A stretch of DNA of 10,084 nucleotides from Candidatus Poribacteria bacterium (GTDB lineage Bacteria; Poribacteria; WGA-4E; GCA-2687025). Shown piece by piece: positions 1 through 5,824 of this stretch. Under the pieces are notes generated by a model. The model saw nothing but the letters and a program-made list of their open reading frames with translations, was not told where the DNA came from and did no database searches. The stretch spans positions 1-10,084 of the forward strand of contig NYZG01000273.1 of assembly GCA_002687025.1 (NCBI GenBank), written 5' to 3'. Every line of letters starts with the position of its first letter. Position 1 is the first letter of the stretch. Made by a program: the position numbers and the translations under genes.

Positions 1-447
1 CGCAAGCTGTCGGACCATCGCGATGTCGACGACGAGATCCAGGAGACGTTCCTGAGCGCATACCGCGGCCTCGGAGCGCTGGACGACCCGGCGCGGTTCC
101 CGGGTTGGATTGCCAGAATCGCCGTCAACCGCGCGCATACTCGCACGCGTCAACTGGCGAGACTCAGGGAGACGCCGTCAGGCACGCGCGAAATGCTGGA
201 CCAGATCGGGAGCCACGACCTCTGGGCGTGGCAGTACGGTCTTTCGTGGCTTCTCGGTCGTGAAGCGCTCCGGTCCGCCGTGAACGGCCTGCCAGGCGAC
301 TGCCGAACGCCTGTTCTTCTGTGGGCTGTCGATGGGTGTTCTCTCGTTGAGGTGGGGGAACATCTCGGCGTCTCCGAGAAGGTGGCTGCCAGAAGGATTC
401 GGCGGGCGTGCCAGCAGATACGCAACGGCGCCAACGCAGCCGCGTAG
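1..447 (+). CDS. ECF-type RNA polymerase sigma factor, 5' end cut by the window
   Basis: The reading frame is open from the first base and ends at TAG 445-447, giving 148 visible residues. Residues 1-50 look like sigma-70 region 2: an acidic DVDDEIQETFLSAYRGL stretch binds core polymerase, followed by the FPGWIARIAVNRAHTRTR stretch that meets the -10 element. After a linker, residues 88-142 look like region 4, with a helix-turn-helix around 113-140 (SLVEVGEHLGVSEKVAARRI) that would read the -35 element. The family is usually 160-200 residues, so about 30-40 N-terminal residues lie left of the window; the internal ATG at 193 would remove region 2 and is not the start. The gene converges on the minus-strand replication operon. 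No anti-sigma gene follows in the non-coding stretch. The family call is firm; regulon and trigger cannot be told. Region 4 is somewhat divergent. Confidence 0.86.
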   Translation, partial: RKLSDHRDVDDEIQETFLSAYRGLGALDDPARFPGWIARIAVNRAHTRTRQLARLRETPSGTREMLDQIGSHDLWAWQYGLSWLLGREALRSAVNGLPGDCRTPVLLWAVDGCSLVEVGEHLGVSEKVAARRIRRACQQIRNGANAAA

Positions 448-553
448 GGCCTGTAATCCAGGGCGACCCGGCGCTATCCTCATCTCGGTCTCCCACAGCT
501 CAGGCCTATGACCTCCAATGCGTGGATCCCGGCGCTGCGGGAGACCACCTATC

Positions 554-565
554 GGGAGGCCTCCC
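554..565. repeat. 12-nt perfect palindrome GGGAGGCCTCCC
   Basis: A self-complementary 12-mer about 105 nt downstream of the sigma factor stop and 10 nt before the larger hairpin at 576-611. It has no loop, so it is more likely a protein-binding dyad or chance than an RNA hairpin. Confidence 0.3.
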
Positions 566-575
566 AGGCTCCCCT

Positions 576-611
576 CGCCCCGCGTCGCGCCGACTACCGT
601 GACGCGGGGCG
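576..611 (+). terminator. GC-rich hairpin, candidate terminator of the sigma factor gene
   Basis: The arms CGCCCCGCGTC (576-586) and GACGCGGGGCG (601-611) are perfectly complementary over 11 bp with a 14-nt loop, and a G-T pair can extend the stem by one. It lies about 130 nt after the sigma factor stop. Only GGTTAG follows on the plus strand, so there is no U-tract. High-GC bacteria often use such I-shaped terminators, and because the genes converge it could act on either strand. The structure is directly visible; the terminator role is inferred. Confidence 0.42.
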
Positions 612-884
612 GTTAGTGCCCGCGTGGGGTCGGATTTCCGATCAGCCTGATTATGACATCGAATTCCGCGCCGTTACTGCGTTTGCAGCCCCTTGCCATA
701 CCAGATCTTGTGGACGAACCCTCCAAAATGGGCGCGAGACGAGACGGAATCAGCGTGGCGGAGATCGCAACATATAGTGGGTGGCCCAGGCCAAGGCGCT
801 GAAGGCGCAGCCCTGGCTGGCGGTGGTAATCTGCCTAATGGCGCGGCGATGTCCAGGCCAGCTGTGTTGGGGACATCCCAAGCA

Positions 885-1006
885 TGTCGCTTTCTGCACA
901 AAAGTGCGACACCGCCCTCTCCCTACCCGCGCGGAGCCAGTGTTCATCAGGGCACGGACAGCACGTATTGCGACACCGTGTCGCGATTCTGAGGGCTATG
1001 CGACAC
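885..1006. repeat. Cluster of TGCGACAC repeats in both orientations
   Basis: The octamer TGCGACAC occurs exactly at 905-912, 969-976 and 999-1006. Inverted partial copies lie at 885-890 (TGTCGC) and 978-984 (GTGTCGC). Two dyads result: TGTCGC 885-890 with GCGACA 906-911, and the 15-nt near-perfect palindrome GCGACAC-C-GTGTCGC at 970-984. Five half-sites in 122 bp directly beyond the 3' end of the minus-strand operon suggest operator or iteron-like binding sites. I cannot match the motif to a named regulator. Confidence 0.5.
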
Positions 1007-1028
1007 GTCCTCTACATCCCGCCAGTGG

Positions 1029-1352
1029 CTACTCATCTCCGAACCCTCCATGTCCCGCTTCCATCCTGTCCAGGAACTCCCGGATGTCGTCTAGGGAGTT
1101 CGCCGTCGCGTCCGCAAGCGCGCCCTTCCCCGGGCGACTCACCTTGACGATCGTCTTCACGCGACCCGGGTCGAACACGGCCCCGTAGTCCGCCACGTAA
1201 CGCGTCTCCACCAACGCGAGCATCATCACGGACTCCAGGCGGAAGTCGATATCGATCCTCGGGGAGCCCCAGTGATGTACCGCCGAGGTCAACCTGAATC
1301 GGTCTCCCGCCCATACGTCGAGCATCCGGAACACGGCTATGTACGTGTCCAC
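1029..1352 (-). CDS. Hypothetical protein, 107 aa, last gene of the minus-strand operon
   Basis: I do not recognise this protein. The frame is open upstream to an ATG at 1484, but that start would overlap the preceding gene by about 150 nt, and the sequence before 1352 has poor third-position GC in this frame. I chose GTG 1352, which overlaps the previous stop by 16 nt and fits translational coupling; its own Shine-Dalgarno is weak (a GAGG about 16 nt upstream). ATG 1433 and ATG 1325 are alternatives. The product starts with a mixed hydrophobic/aromatic segment (DTYIAVFRMLDVWAGDRF), has alternating residues suggestive of beta strands in the middle (RIDIDFRLESVMMLALVETRYV) and an acidic helical C-terminus (DDIREFLDRMEAG). 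There is no signal peptide, membrane segment or known catalytic motif. Confidence 0.68.
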   Translation of the reverse strand: MDTYIAVFRMLDVWAGDRFRLTSAVHHWGSPRIDIDFRLESVMMLALVETRYVADYGAVFDPGRVKTIVKVSRPGKGALADATANSLDDIREFLDRMEAGHGGFGDE

Positions 1353-1897
1353 CAGCCAGACGTCCCGTCCTCGATAGCTCCGTAGTGATCCAAGGTCTCT
1401 TGTCGGAGAAATGCCTCCACGGATGGGCTCCATGGTCCGTCCATCCTCTCCTTCGCCTTCTGTGCCGCGTAGTTCATGCGCCACAGAGCGTGGCCCCTGC
1501 CGATGTCCCTGAGACTCGTCAGGTGTTTGGGTCCGTGTCGAAGGAGGGCGTCGATGTTGCCGTACTTCTTCGAGAAGGGGCCAACGAGCAGCTTCCCCTC
1601 CCCGTCGGTCGGGTGGCCTTCGACCATCCCCACACAGAGCTTGAGTCTATCGACGAGGTGAATGTGAGCCCGCACGGTGATGCGCATCCCGTAGTAGGTG
1701 AGGTACTGGCTCGCGTTCACGTATGTTCGGTGATCGCCGTCGCAGATGATCGAGGATCCCGGCCACCGAGCGGTGATCTCGAGGGCGGCGTCCGTGAAGT
1801 CCAGGGCGCGTGGCCGACCACCCATCCGGATGTGTAGCACCCACATCTCCTGGGGTGTGCGCCCGGTGCGCTCCGTTTCGCTAGGCGGCCGTCTCAT
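1337..1897 (-). CDS. Hypothetical protein, 186 aa, with an HhH-like segment
   Basis: No family is recognised overall. ATG 1897 overlaps the end of recD2 by 17 nt and is preceded by GGAGG and GAGG, so translation is probably coupled to the helicase. The N-terminal half (residues 17-95) has beta-rich runs such as MRITVRAHIHLVDRLKLCVG. Residues about 109-141 (YGNIDALLRHG, then LTSLRDIGRGHA) resemble the second helix-hairpin-helix of the neighbouring RecD2 (FGRRAVDILTRG, LMKIRGIGFITA): a helix, a spacer, then L-x-x-[LI]-R-x-I-G and an alanine. That fold binds the DNA backbone without sequence preference. The tail is Trp/Thr rich (GWWTRT). I infer a DNA-binding accessory factor of the RecD2 cluster. 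The gene call is solid; the domain call is only by eye. Confidence 0.78.
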   Translation of the reverse strand: MRRPPSETERTGRTPQEMWVLHIRMGGRPRALDFTDAALEITARWPGSSIICDGDHRTYVNASQYLTYYGMRITVRAHIHLVDRLKLCVGMVEGHPTDGEGKLLVGPFSKKYGNIDALLRHGPKHLTSLRDIGRGHALWRMNYAAQKAKERMDGPWSPSVEAFLRQETLDHYGAIEDGTSGWWTRT

Positions 1898-4046
1898 CGT
1901 CCTCGCCTCCGTCTGCCTGGGAACTTAGGCTTTGGACCCGAAGCCCAAGTTTCGACATTCGCCCTTGGGACACGTCCTGGGACTCGATGCACCTGTACGC
2001 GACCCGTTTGCTACCCACGAGGTGGACCTGCTTCTGTGCTCGCGTCACTGCGGTGTAGAGCCAGTTCCTGGACTGTACCGGGAAGTGGCCGGGATCCAGA
2101 ACGAGAAACACCGTCTCCGCCTCGGCGCCCTGGCTCTTGTGGACGGTGAGGCAGTAGGCGAGGTCGAGCTCTTCCAGCTCCGTCTTCCCGGCATACACGA
2201 TGGTCTGCGGGACGAGTCCTTCCCCGAACTCGACTTCGATCTCCGGGTCCTGTCCCGGAGCCGCGGTCACCTTGGTAACCCAGCCGATGTTCCCGTTGAA
2301 CACCTGCTTCTTGTAGTTGTTCTTGGTGTGGATCACCTTGTCGCCGACGTTTACGGTGTAGTCGCTACCGATCTTGACGGCGCCCTGGATGCCCTGCTGC
2401 CATTGGAGCCATCGGTTCAGCTCCTTCACTCCACGGTCGCCCTCCTTGCAGCCCGACAGCACGAGCGTCGTCGCGGGGTCCTTGTAGTAGCGGTTCAGCA
2501 CCACGCGAGGGTCGTTTTCGGGGTGGAATCGGAACGTCGGGTCGTAGACCAGGGCGGAATCCCCCACCCGTATCCGGTTCGCGTTGTCGAGGATCGTGTT
2601 CGCGTTCCGGTAGACGTACTGGAGCTCGGTGGCGGGGATAATCCCGCAGTTCGCGAGCTCGCACAGGAGATTGCCGTTGCTGATGCTGGGCAACTGTGAC
2701 GGGTCGCCGGTGAAGACGATCCTCTGTCGAGCGGCCGAGGCGCCCTTCAGCAGGCTGAGCGTCAGGTCCAACCCGATCATGCTCGCCTCGTCCACGAGCA
2801 TGACGTCCTCCAGGAGCGGATTTGTCTCGTCATGAGCGAAGCCCGCCCCCGGCCGGTACTTGAGAGCCCGGTGGATGGTGGAGCAGTTGTGGAAGCCGGA
2901 TATCTCCTGCACCCGCTGGGCGGCTCTGCCGGTGAAACAGACGACCAGGGGACCCTCCGCGTCCGTCTGGGTGAGGATCTCCTTCAGGACCGTCGTCTTG
3001 CCGGATCCCGCCGGCCCGATGATGAGCGAGATCCGTTCCCGCAGACACATCTCCACCGCGGACTTCTGGTCCGGTGCGAGCTGATCCCACATGGGGCTCA
3101 CTACGGGAAGCTGGTGCACCGGCTTGCGTGACATCTCGAACACCCGCCTCGCCACGCCCGTCTCGATACGGTGGTTTGAGTGGCTGTAGCAGTCGTCCTC
3201 GATCGTCTCGCAAGGGATCACCTCGTCGGAACGCTCGCAGACGATCTCCGATGCCGCGACCAGCCGTTCGAGCTCCCGGTTGACCCTCGCGATGGGGACG
3301 CTACGGCCCTCTCCGCCCCCTTTGAGCAGGCGGCGGGTGTCTCCGAGAAGGTCGATAGAGTCGGTGTACATGCTTCCGTCGAGGCTGTTGTCCAGCGTGT
3401 AGAGGATCCCCGCCCGAATTCGCTCCACCGAATCCCACGCGAAGCCCTGCCTCTGCCCGATTCGGTCGGCGGTGATGAACCCGATTCCTCGGATCTTCAT
3501 CAGGTCGTAGGCGCCGCGTGTCAGGATATCCACGGCCCGCCTGCCGAACCGTCGCTTGAGCGGCTCGAGATGTCGCATGGGCAGCCGGTGCTTCACCATG
3601 AGGGCTATCAAGTCGCCGTCGCGTCCCATGTCGGAGACCTGGTCTTCGATCTCGAGGGCCTTCCGCTCGGAGATGCCGGAGATCTCCTTGAGTCGCCACG
3701 TCTCGTTGCGAAGGATGTCCTCGGCGTCCTCTCCCCACGTCTCCCATATCCTCGTGGCGGTCGCGGGGCCTATTCCCTTGAAGTGCTTGAGGAACGACAG
3801 TCCGTCTTCCTGGGTCTGCTCCCCTGTCTCCACCTCTTCGATCCGCTCCATCCGCACCTGGTAGCCGTATTTGGGGTGTTCCTCGTCGTCGCCCGTAATC
3901 TTGAAGAACCGACCCTCGATGACGTTGTCGGGGATGATGCCCACCGCGTTCACGGGGCCGAGCTTGCCGTCGTGCAGTTGGAGCTTCCCCCAACGGGACT
4001 CCCGGTTGTACGTCTTGATCGCGAGGACCTTGCCTTCGATCTCCAT
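1881..4046 (-). CDS. recD2: RecD2-type ATP-dependent 5'-3' DNA helicase
   Basis: The product is a superfamily 1B helicase that translocates 5'-3' on single-stranded DNA and is linked to fork and end repair. Numbering from ATG 4046 (721 aa, usual for RecD2): an OB-like N-terminus (1-75) is followed by tandem helix-hairpin-helix motifs at about 85-137 (FKGIGPATATRI) and a second HhH region at 156-198 (MKIRGIGFITADRI). The motor has Walker A GPAGSGKTT 344-352, Walker B VDEAS 418-422, motif III GDPSQLPS 447-454, a QYVYR arginine motif near 476-480, motif V LTVHKSQG 633-640 and motif VI YTAVTRA 664-670, so all catalytic motifs are intact. The frame is open to ATG 4172, but GGAGGAG at 4051-4057 places the start at 4046 (or the adjacent ATG 4049), leaving a 77-nt gap after the previous gene. 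There is no RecB/RecC partner here, which fits the RecD2 subgroup. Confidence 0.96.
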   Translation of the reverse strand: MEIEGKVLAIKTYNRESRWGKLQLHDGKLGPVNAVGIIPDNVIEGRFFKITGDDEEHPKYGYQVRMERIEEVETGEQTQEDGLSFLKHFKGIGPATATRIWETWGEDAEDILRNETWRLKEISGISERKALEIEDQVSDMGRDGDLIALMVKHRLPMRHLEPLKRRFGRRAVDILTRGAYDLMKIRGIGFITADRIGQRQGFAWDSVERIRAGILYTLDNSLDGSMYTDSIDLLGDTRRLLKGGGEGRSVPIARVNRELERLVAASEIVCERSDEVIPCETIEDDCYSHSNHRIETGVARRVFEMSRKPVHQLPVVSPMWDQLAPDQKSAVEMCLRERISLIIGPAGSGKTTVLKEILTQTDAEGPLVVCFTGRAAQRVQEISGFHNCSTIHRALKYRPGAGFAHDETNPLLEDVMLVDEASMIGLDLTLSLLKGASAARQRIVFTGDPSQLPSISNGNLLCELANCGIIPATELQYVYRNANTILDNANRIRVGDSALVYDPTFRFHPENDPRVVLNRYYKDPATTLVLSGCKEGDRGVKELNRWLQWQQGIQGAVKIGSDYTVNVGDKVIHTKNNYKKQVFNGNIGWVTKVTAAPGQDPEIEVEFGEGLVPQTIVYAGKTELEELDLAYCLTVHKSQGAEAETVFLVLDPGHFPVQSRNWLYTAVTRAQKQVHLVGSKRVAYRCIESQDVSQGRMSKLGLRVQSLSSQADGGEDDETAA

Positions 4047-4050
4047 CATT

Positions 4051-4057
4051 CTCCTCC
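4051..4057 (-). promoter_or_regulatory. Ribosome binding site of recD2
   Basis: GGAGGAG on the minus strand sits 4 nt before ATG 4046. Its GGAGG core is 6 nt from ATG 4046 and 3 nt from ATG 4049. It decides the start against the longer frame from 4172, whose extra 42 residues overlap the upstream gene and look non-coding. Confidence 0.8.
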
Positions 4058-4123
4058 GTTGCCTGAGCCGCTGCTGAACCGTTTCTGAGCGTTCCGCTAC
4101 CTCTGGCTGACGCACACTTGCGG

Positions 4124-4687
4124 CTAGCCTTTCGCCCAAGTCGTCAACCGGCTGTAGACCGGCCACGGCCACTCAGCCATCGCCGGTTCCTGTACGATCC
4201 AGAGCTTGCCCCGCCCGAACGCTCCCTTCACCGCATGTGCCATCGTCGGTCCTCGATACACGAACTGGTACCGACTGGCGCCCTGCCGGTGGACCGGTCC
4301 GAATGACTCCTCGTCGGGGATGAGTGAATGTCGCAGCCTCTTCCCCAGCCCGATCAGGCAGTCCATCTGGCGAAACATCACCGCGTCCCCCGCATGACAC
4401 CCCGTGAGACGGGGAACTTCGGCTATCCGCACCGGGCGTATGATCTCCGCCACCAGGTCTGCCCAGAGGTCCACGCACTCGACGCTTCGCCGAACCGAGT
4501 CCGGCAGCCCTTTGTAGGAGGTCTTGCTGTACCCCAAAGCCTGTGCCAGCGTCATTGGAGACCCGATGAGCCGTTCCATGGCGTTGGGTCCAAGGGCGTA
4601 GGAGACGGTCTTCGCTTTCTCTGGACCGATACCATAGATCCCCTGAAGAAAAGCCCGAGTTCTCTTGATGTCCCTAATGGTCGACAT
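4124..4687 (-). CDS. Helix-hairpin-helix protein, 187 aa, RecD2-HhH-like
   Basis: I do not recognise the whole protein. Residues 13-65 align by eye without gaps with the tandem HhH module of the neighbouring RecD2 (residues 86-138 there), with about 15 of 53 identities. These include the FLxxxxGIGPxxA first hairpin, the following glycine, and a second hairpin LGYSKTS against SGISERK. Such modules grip double- or single-stranded DNA non-specifically. The remainder (66-187) has no known motif: a helical LWADLVAEII stretch, one cysteine at 97 and one at 110, and a tryptophan-rich end (EWPWPVYSRLTTWAKG). ATG 4687 overlaps the preceding stop by 14 nt and has GAGAGGG 7 nt upstream. recD2 follows after 77 nt. 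I infer a DNA-binding partner or modulator of RecD2; there is no helicase or nuclease motif. Confidence 0.83.
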   Translation of the reverse strand: MSTIRDIKRTRAFLQGIYGIGPEKAKTVSYALGPNAMERLIGSPMTLAQALGYSKTSYKGLPDSVRRSVECVDLWADLVAEIIRPVRIAEVPRLTGCHAGDAVMFRQMDCLIGLGKRLRHSLIPDEESFGPVHRQGASRYQFVYRGPTMAHAVKGAFGRGKLWIVQEPAMAEWPWPVYSRLTTWAKG

Positions 4688-5414
4688 TTCGATGCCCTCT
4701 CACTCCCCGCCGGCTCTGGGCGATTCGTTCGGTTGCGACGTCGGCGATCTTCCGCGACTTCCATTGCAGAAGCGGGACGTTCCCCGGCTGCCACCTGTCC
4801 TTCGACGGGTTGTTCACCGTGATGCAGATCTCGGCCTCTAGGGTTAGCGAGACGGTGAAGTTGCCCCACTCCAGGAACGGCGCCGCGAACTCGAAGCCGA
4901 CGGTGCGAAGCAGGGCCGGCTCCTCGCACCCAGGGACGTCTACCCTCACCAAGTTGATGTTGGACCTCGTTTGCGTGGGCGGTGGCGTCTCTTCATTCAG
5001 CCACCGGGCGATCAGGCCAAACATCTCCCGCACCTGCGGGAGGTTTCGGACCTCCTGTTGCTTCCGCCACGACCAGCCCATCTTCTCGGTCGCGGTGTAG
5101 ATCCCGGGGTTGACTTGTCCTGCGGCCATGCACACGATCGGCAACCGATACAGGTGCTTGAGGAACTGCCACCCCTCCCACGCTTCCCATGCCTGGGACG
5201 TGGTCAGGTTGCTGACCTCGGCGAGGGCTTCTGGGCGCCGCTCGATTTCGTCGAAGACGCTCACGCCGAGACCCTTGGCGATCCTCGCCGCGGACAGGTC
5301 TCCCACTCGCGGGAGGCACTGCAGAAGACCCTCGATCTGATGTATCGACCACCGGTCCCCGTCGATGGAGTAGGGGTCGTCGATCCACTCGTCCCACGCG
5401 ATGACCGTCTGCAT
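4674..5414 (-). CDS. Hypothetical protein, 246 aa, with N-terminal HhH-like module
   Basis: Unrecognised as a whole. Residues 30-82 align by eye, without gaps, with the RecD2 tandem HhH module: about 12 of 53 identities, with LPRVGxxxAARI in place of FKGIGxxxATRI and VSNLTTSQAWE in place of ISGISERKALE. The first hairpin glycine is kept, but the GIGP signature is degraded to RVGD. The middle (83-150) is helical and aromatic (GWQFLKHLYRLP, FGLIARWLN). A PPPTQT linker precedes a C-terminal part (152-230) with beta-strand-like alternation (FTVSLTLEAEICITVNN). The end is basic (ERIAQSRRGVRGHRNVDH). ATG 5414 has AGGGAG 5 nt upstream and follows the previous stop by 14 nt; the 3' end overlaps the next gene by 14 nt. 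Operon position suggests a DNA-binding accessory protein. Confidence 0.82.
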   Translation of the reverse strand: MQTVIAWDEWIDDPYSIDGDRWSIHQIEGLLQCLPRVGDLSAARIAKGLGVSVFDEIERRPEALAEVSNLTTSQAWEAWEGWQFLKHLYRLPIVCMAAGQVNPGIYTATEKMGWSWRKQQEVRNLPQVREMFGLIARWLNEETPPPTQTRSNINLVRVDVPGCEEPALLRTVGFEFAAPFLEWGNFTVSLTLEAEICITVNNPSKDRWQPGNVPLLQWKSRKIADVATERIAQSRRGVRGHRNVDH

Positions 5415-5428
5415 CAGGACTCCCTACC

Positions 5429-5737
5429 TCAGTCGTCGCCGACGCCATCGAGATCGCCGCCCACGGTGTGTCCGAGCCACTGAGACGGGTCGGGATCCCC
5501 TTCGTCGACGGTAACGCGACGCTCAATAGCGGTTCTCACGCACTCGGGCTCCACGTTGGATGGCAGCACCACGCCAGCGTCGGTCAACGCGTCCACAACC
5601 GATTGCTGAAGCACGTCGAACGCCATATCCGCAGCCGGGTCTCCGCCGAGAATCAGGTCCGCGAGTTCCAACTCGTCGTCGCTTACCTCGGGCGTGGCGA
5701 CCTCGATGCTGATCTCTAACGTCACCCTGTCTGGCAT
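5429..5737 (-). CDS. Small, very acidic protein, 102 aa, unknown
   Basis: ATG 5737 is chosen over the in-frame ATG 5788 because GGGAGAAG at 5742-5749 gives a strong ribosome binding site. The product has 25 Asp/Glu against 4 Arg and no Lys, a net charge near -21. An N-terminal beta-like strand (VTLEISIEVATPEV) is followed by two acidic helices (ELADLILGG, AFDVLQQSVVDALTDAG) and a Gly/Asp-rich tail (GGDLDGVGDD). There is no signal peptide or membrane segment. Such charge occurs in DNA-mimic proteins and in small phage proteins of unknown role; nothing here proves a mimic. It lies 87 nt after nrdJ and 14 nt before the 246-aa gene. Confidence 0.78.
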   Translation of the reverse strand: MPDRVTLEISIEVATPEVSDDELELADLILGGDPAADMAFDVLQQSVVDALTDAGVVLPSNVEPECVRTAIERRVTVDEGDPDPSQWLGHTVGGDLDGVGDD

Positions 5738-5741
5738 CTCT

Positions 5742-5749
5742 CTTCTCCC
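5742..5749 (-). promoter_or_regulatory. Ribosome binding site of the 102-aa acidic protein
   Basis: GGGAGAAG on the minus strand, with GGGAG 7 nt from ATG 5737. It argues for the shorter start; the extra 17 residues of the ATG 5788 form have no comparable signal. Confidence 0.65.
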
Positions 5750-5758
5750 ATGAAGCGG

Positions 5759-5772
5759 CCCACCGTAGTGGG
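5759..5772 (-). promoter_or_regulatory. Hairpin with a C(UACG)G tetraloop between nrdJ and the next gene
   Basis: On the minus strand the transcript reads CCCAC-UACG-GUGGG, a perfect 5-bp stem closed by a C(UACG)G loop of the very stable UNCG class. It lies in the 87-nt gap downstream of nrdJ and 21 nt before the next start codon. No U-run follows, so an RNA-stabilising or processing element is as likely as a terminator. Confidence 0.4.
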
Positions 5773-5824
5773 GGCTATCCCCGAGCACGATGGGCCTCTA
5801 GTTACCGGTCCGTGTCGTGTGCTG

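Larger units (their letters stand above)
448..1028. other. Non-coding region between convergent genes
   Basis: About 580 nt separate the sigma factor stop from the end of the minus-strand operon. Frames here (for example 508-777 and 693-992 on the plus strand) give proline-, arginine- and serine-rich peptides that overlap one another and lack clear ribosome binding sites, so I see no convincing gene. No tRNA-like or CRISPR-like structure was seen. The region does hold a GC-rich palindrome (554-565), a strong hairpin (576-611) and a set of TGCGACAC repeats (885-1006), listed separately. It is unusually long for a genome this tightly packed elsewhere, so a regulatory, replication-origin or junction role is possible. 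Confidence 0.6.

Noticed and set aside
210..230. Clamp-binding motif search in the dnaE half
   Set aside because: These are residue positions, not bases. The nearest string, QTFHL at residues 219-223, is too unlike the usual Q-x-x-L-F motif to call.
508..777. 89-aa plus-strand frame after the sigma factor, possible anti-sigma gene
   Set aside because: No ribosome binding site, no membrane segment or zinc motif as in anti-sigma factors, and it runs through the strong hairpin at 576-611.
693..992. 99-aa plus-strand frame in the non-coding region
   Set aside because: Compositionally random-looking, overlaps other frames of similar quality, and covers the TGCGACAC repeats.
905..1006. CRISPR array
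   Set aside because: The repeated unit is only 8 nt, spacing is irregular (64 and 30 nt) and orientation is mixed.
1932..2699. 255-aa plus-strand reading frame antisense to recD2
   Set aside because: It is fully inside recD2, whose helicase motifs are unmistakable. Long antisense frames are common in GC-rich genes, and the peptide shows no domain.
3180..4088. 302-aa plus-strand reading frame antisense to recD2
   Set aside because: Same reason: it mirrors recD2 codon structure, is rich in repeated Val/Leu/Asp/His, and has no recognisable motif.
4047..4172. Longer recD2 start at 4172 (42 extra residues)
   Set aside because: The extension overlaps the preceding gene and is rich in Arg/Gln/Val with no RecD2 similarity, while a strong GGAGGAG precedes ATG 4046/4049.
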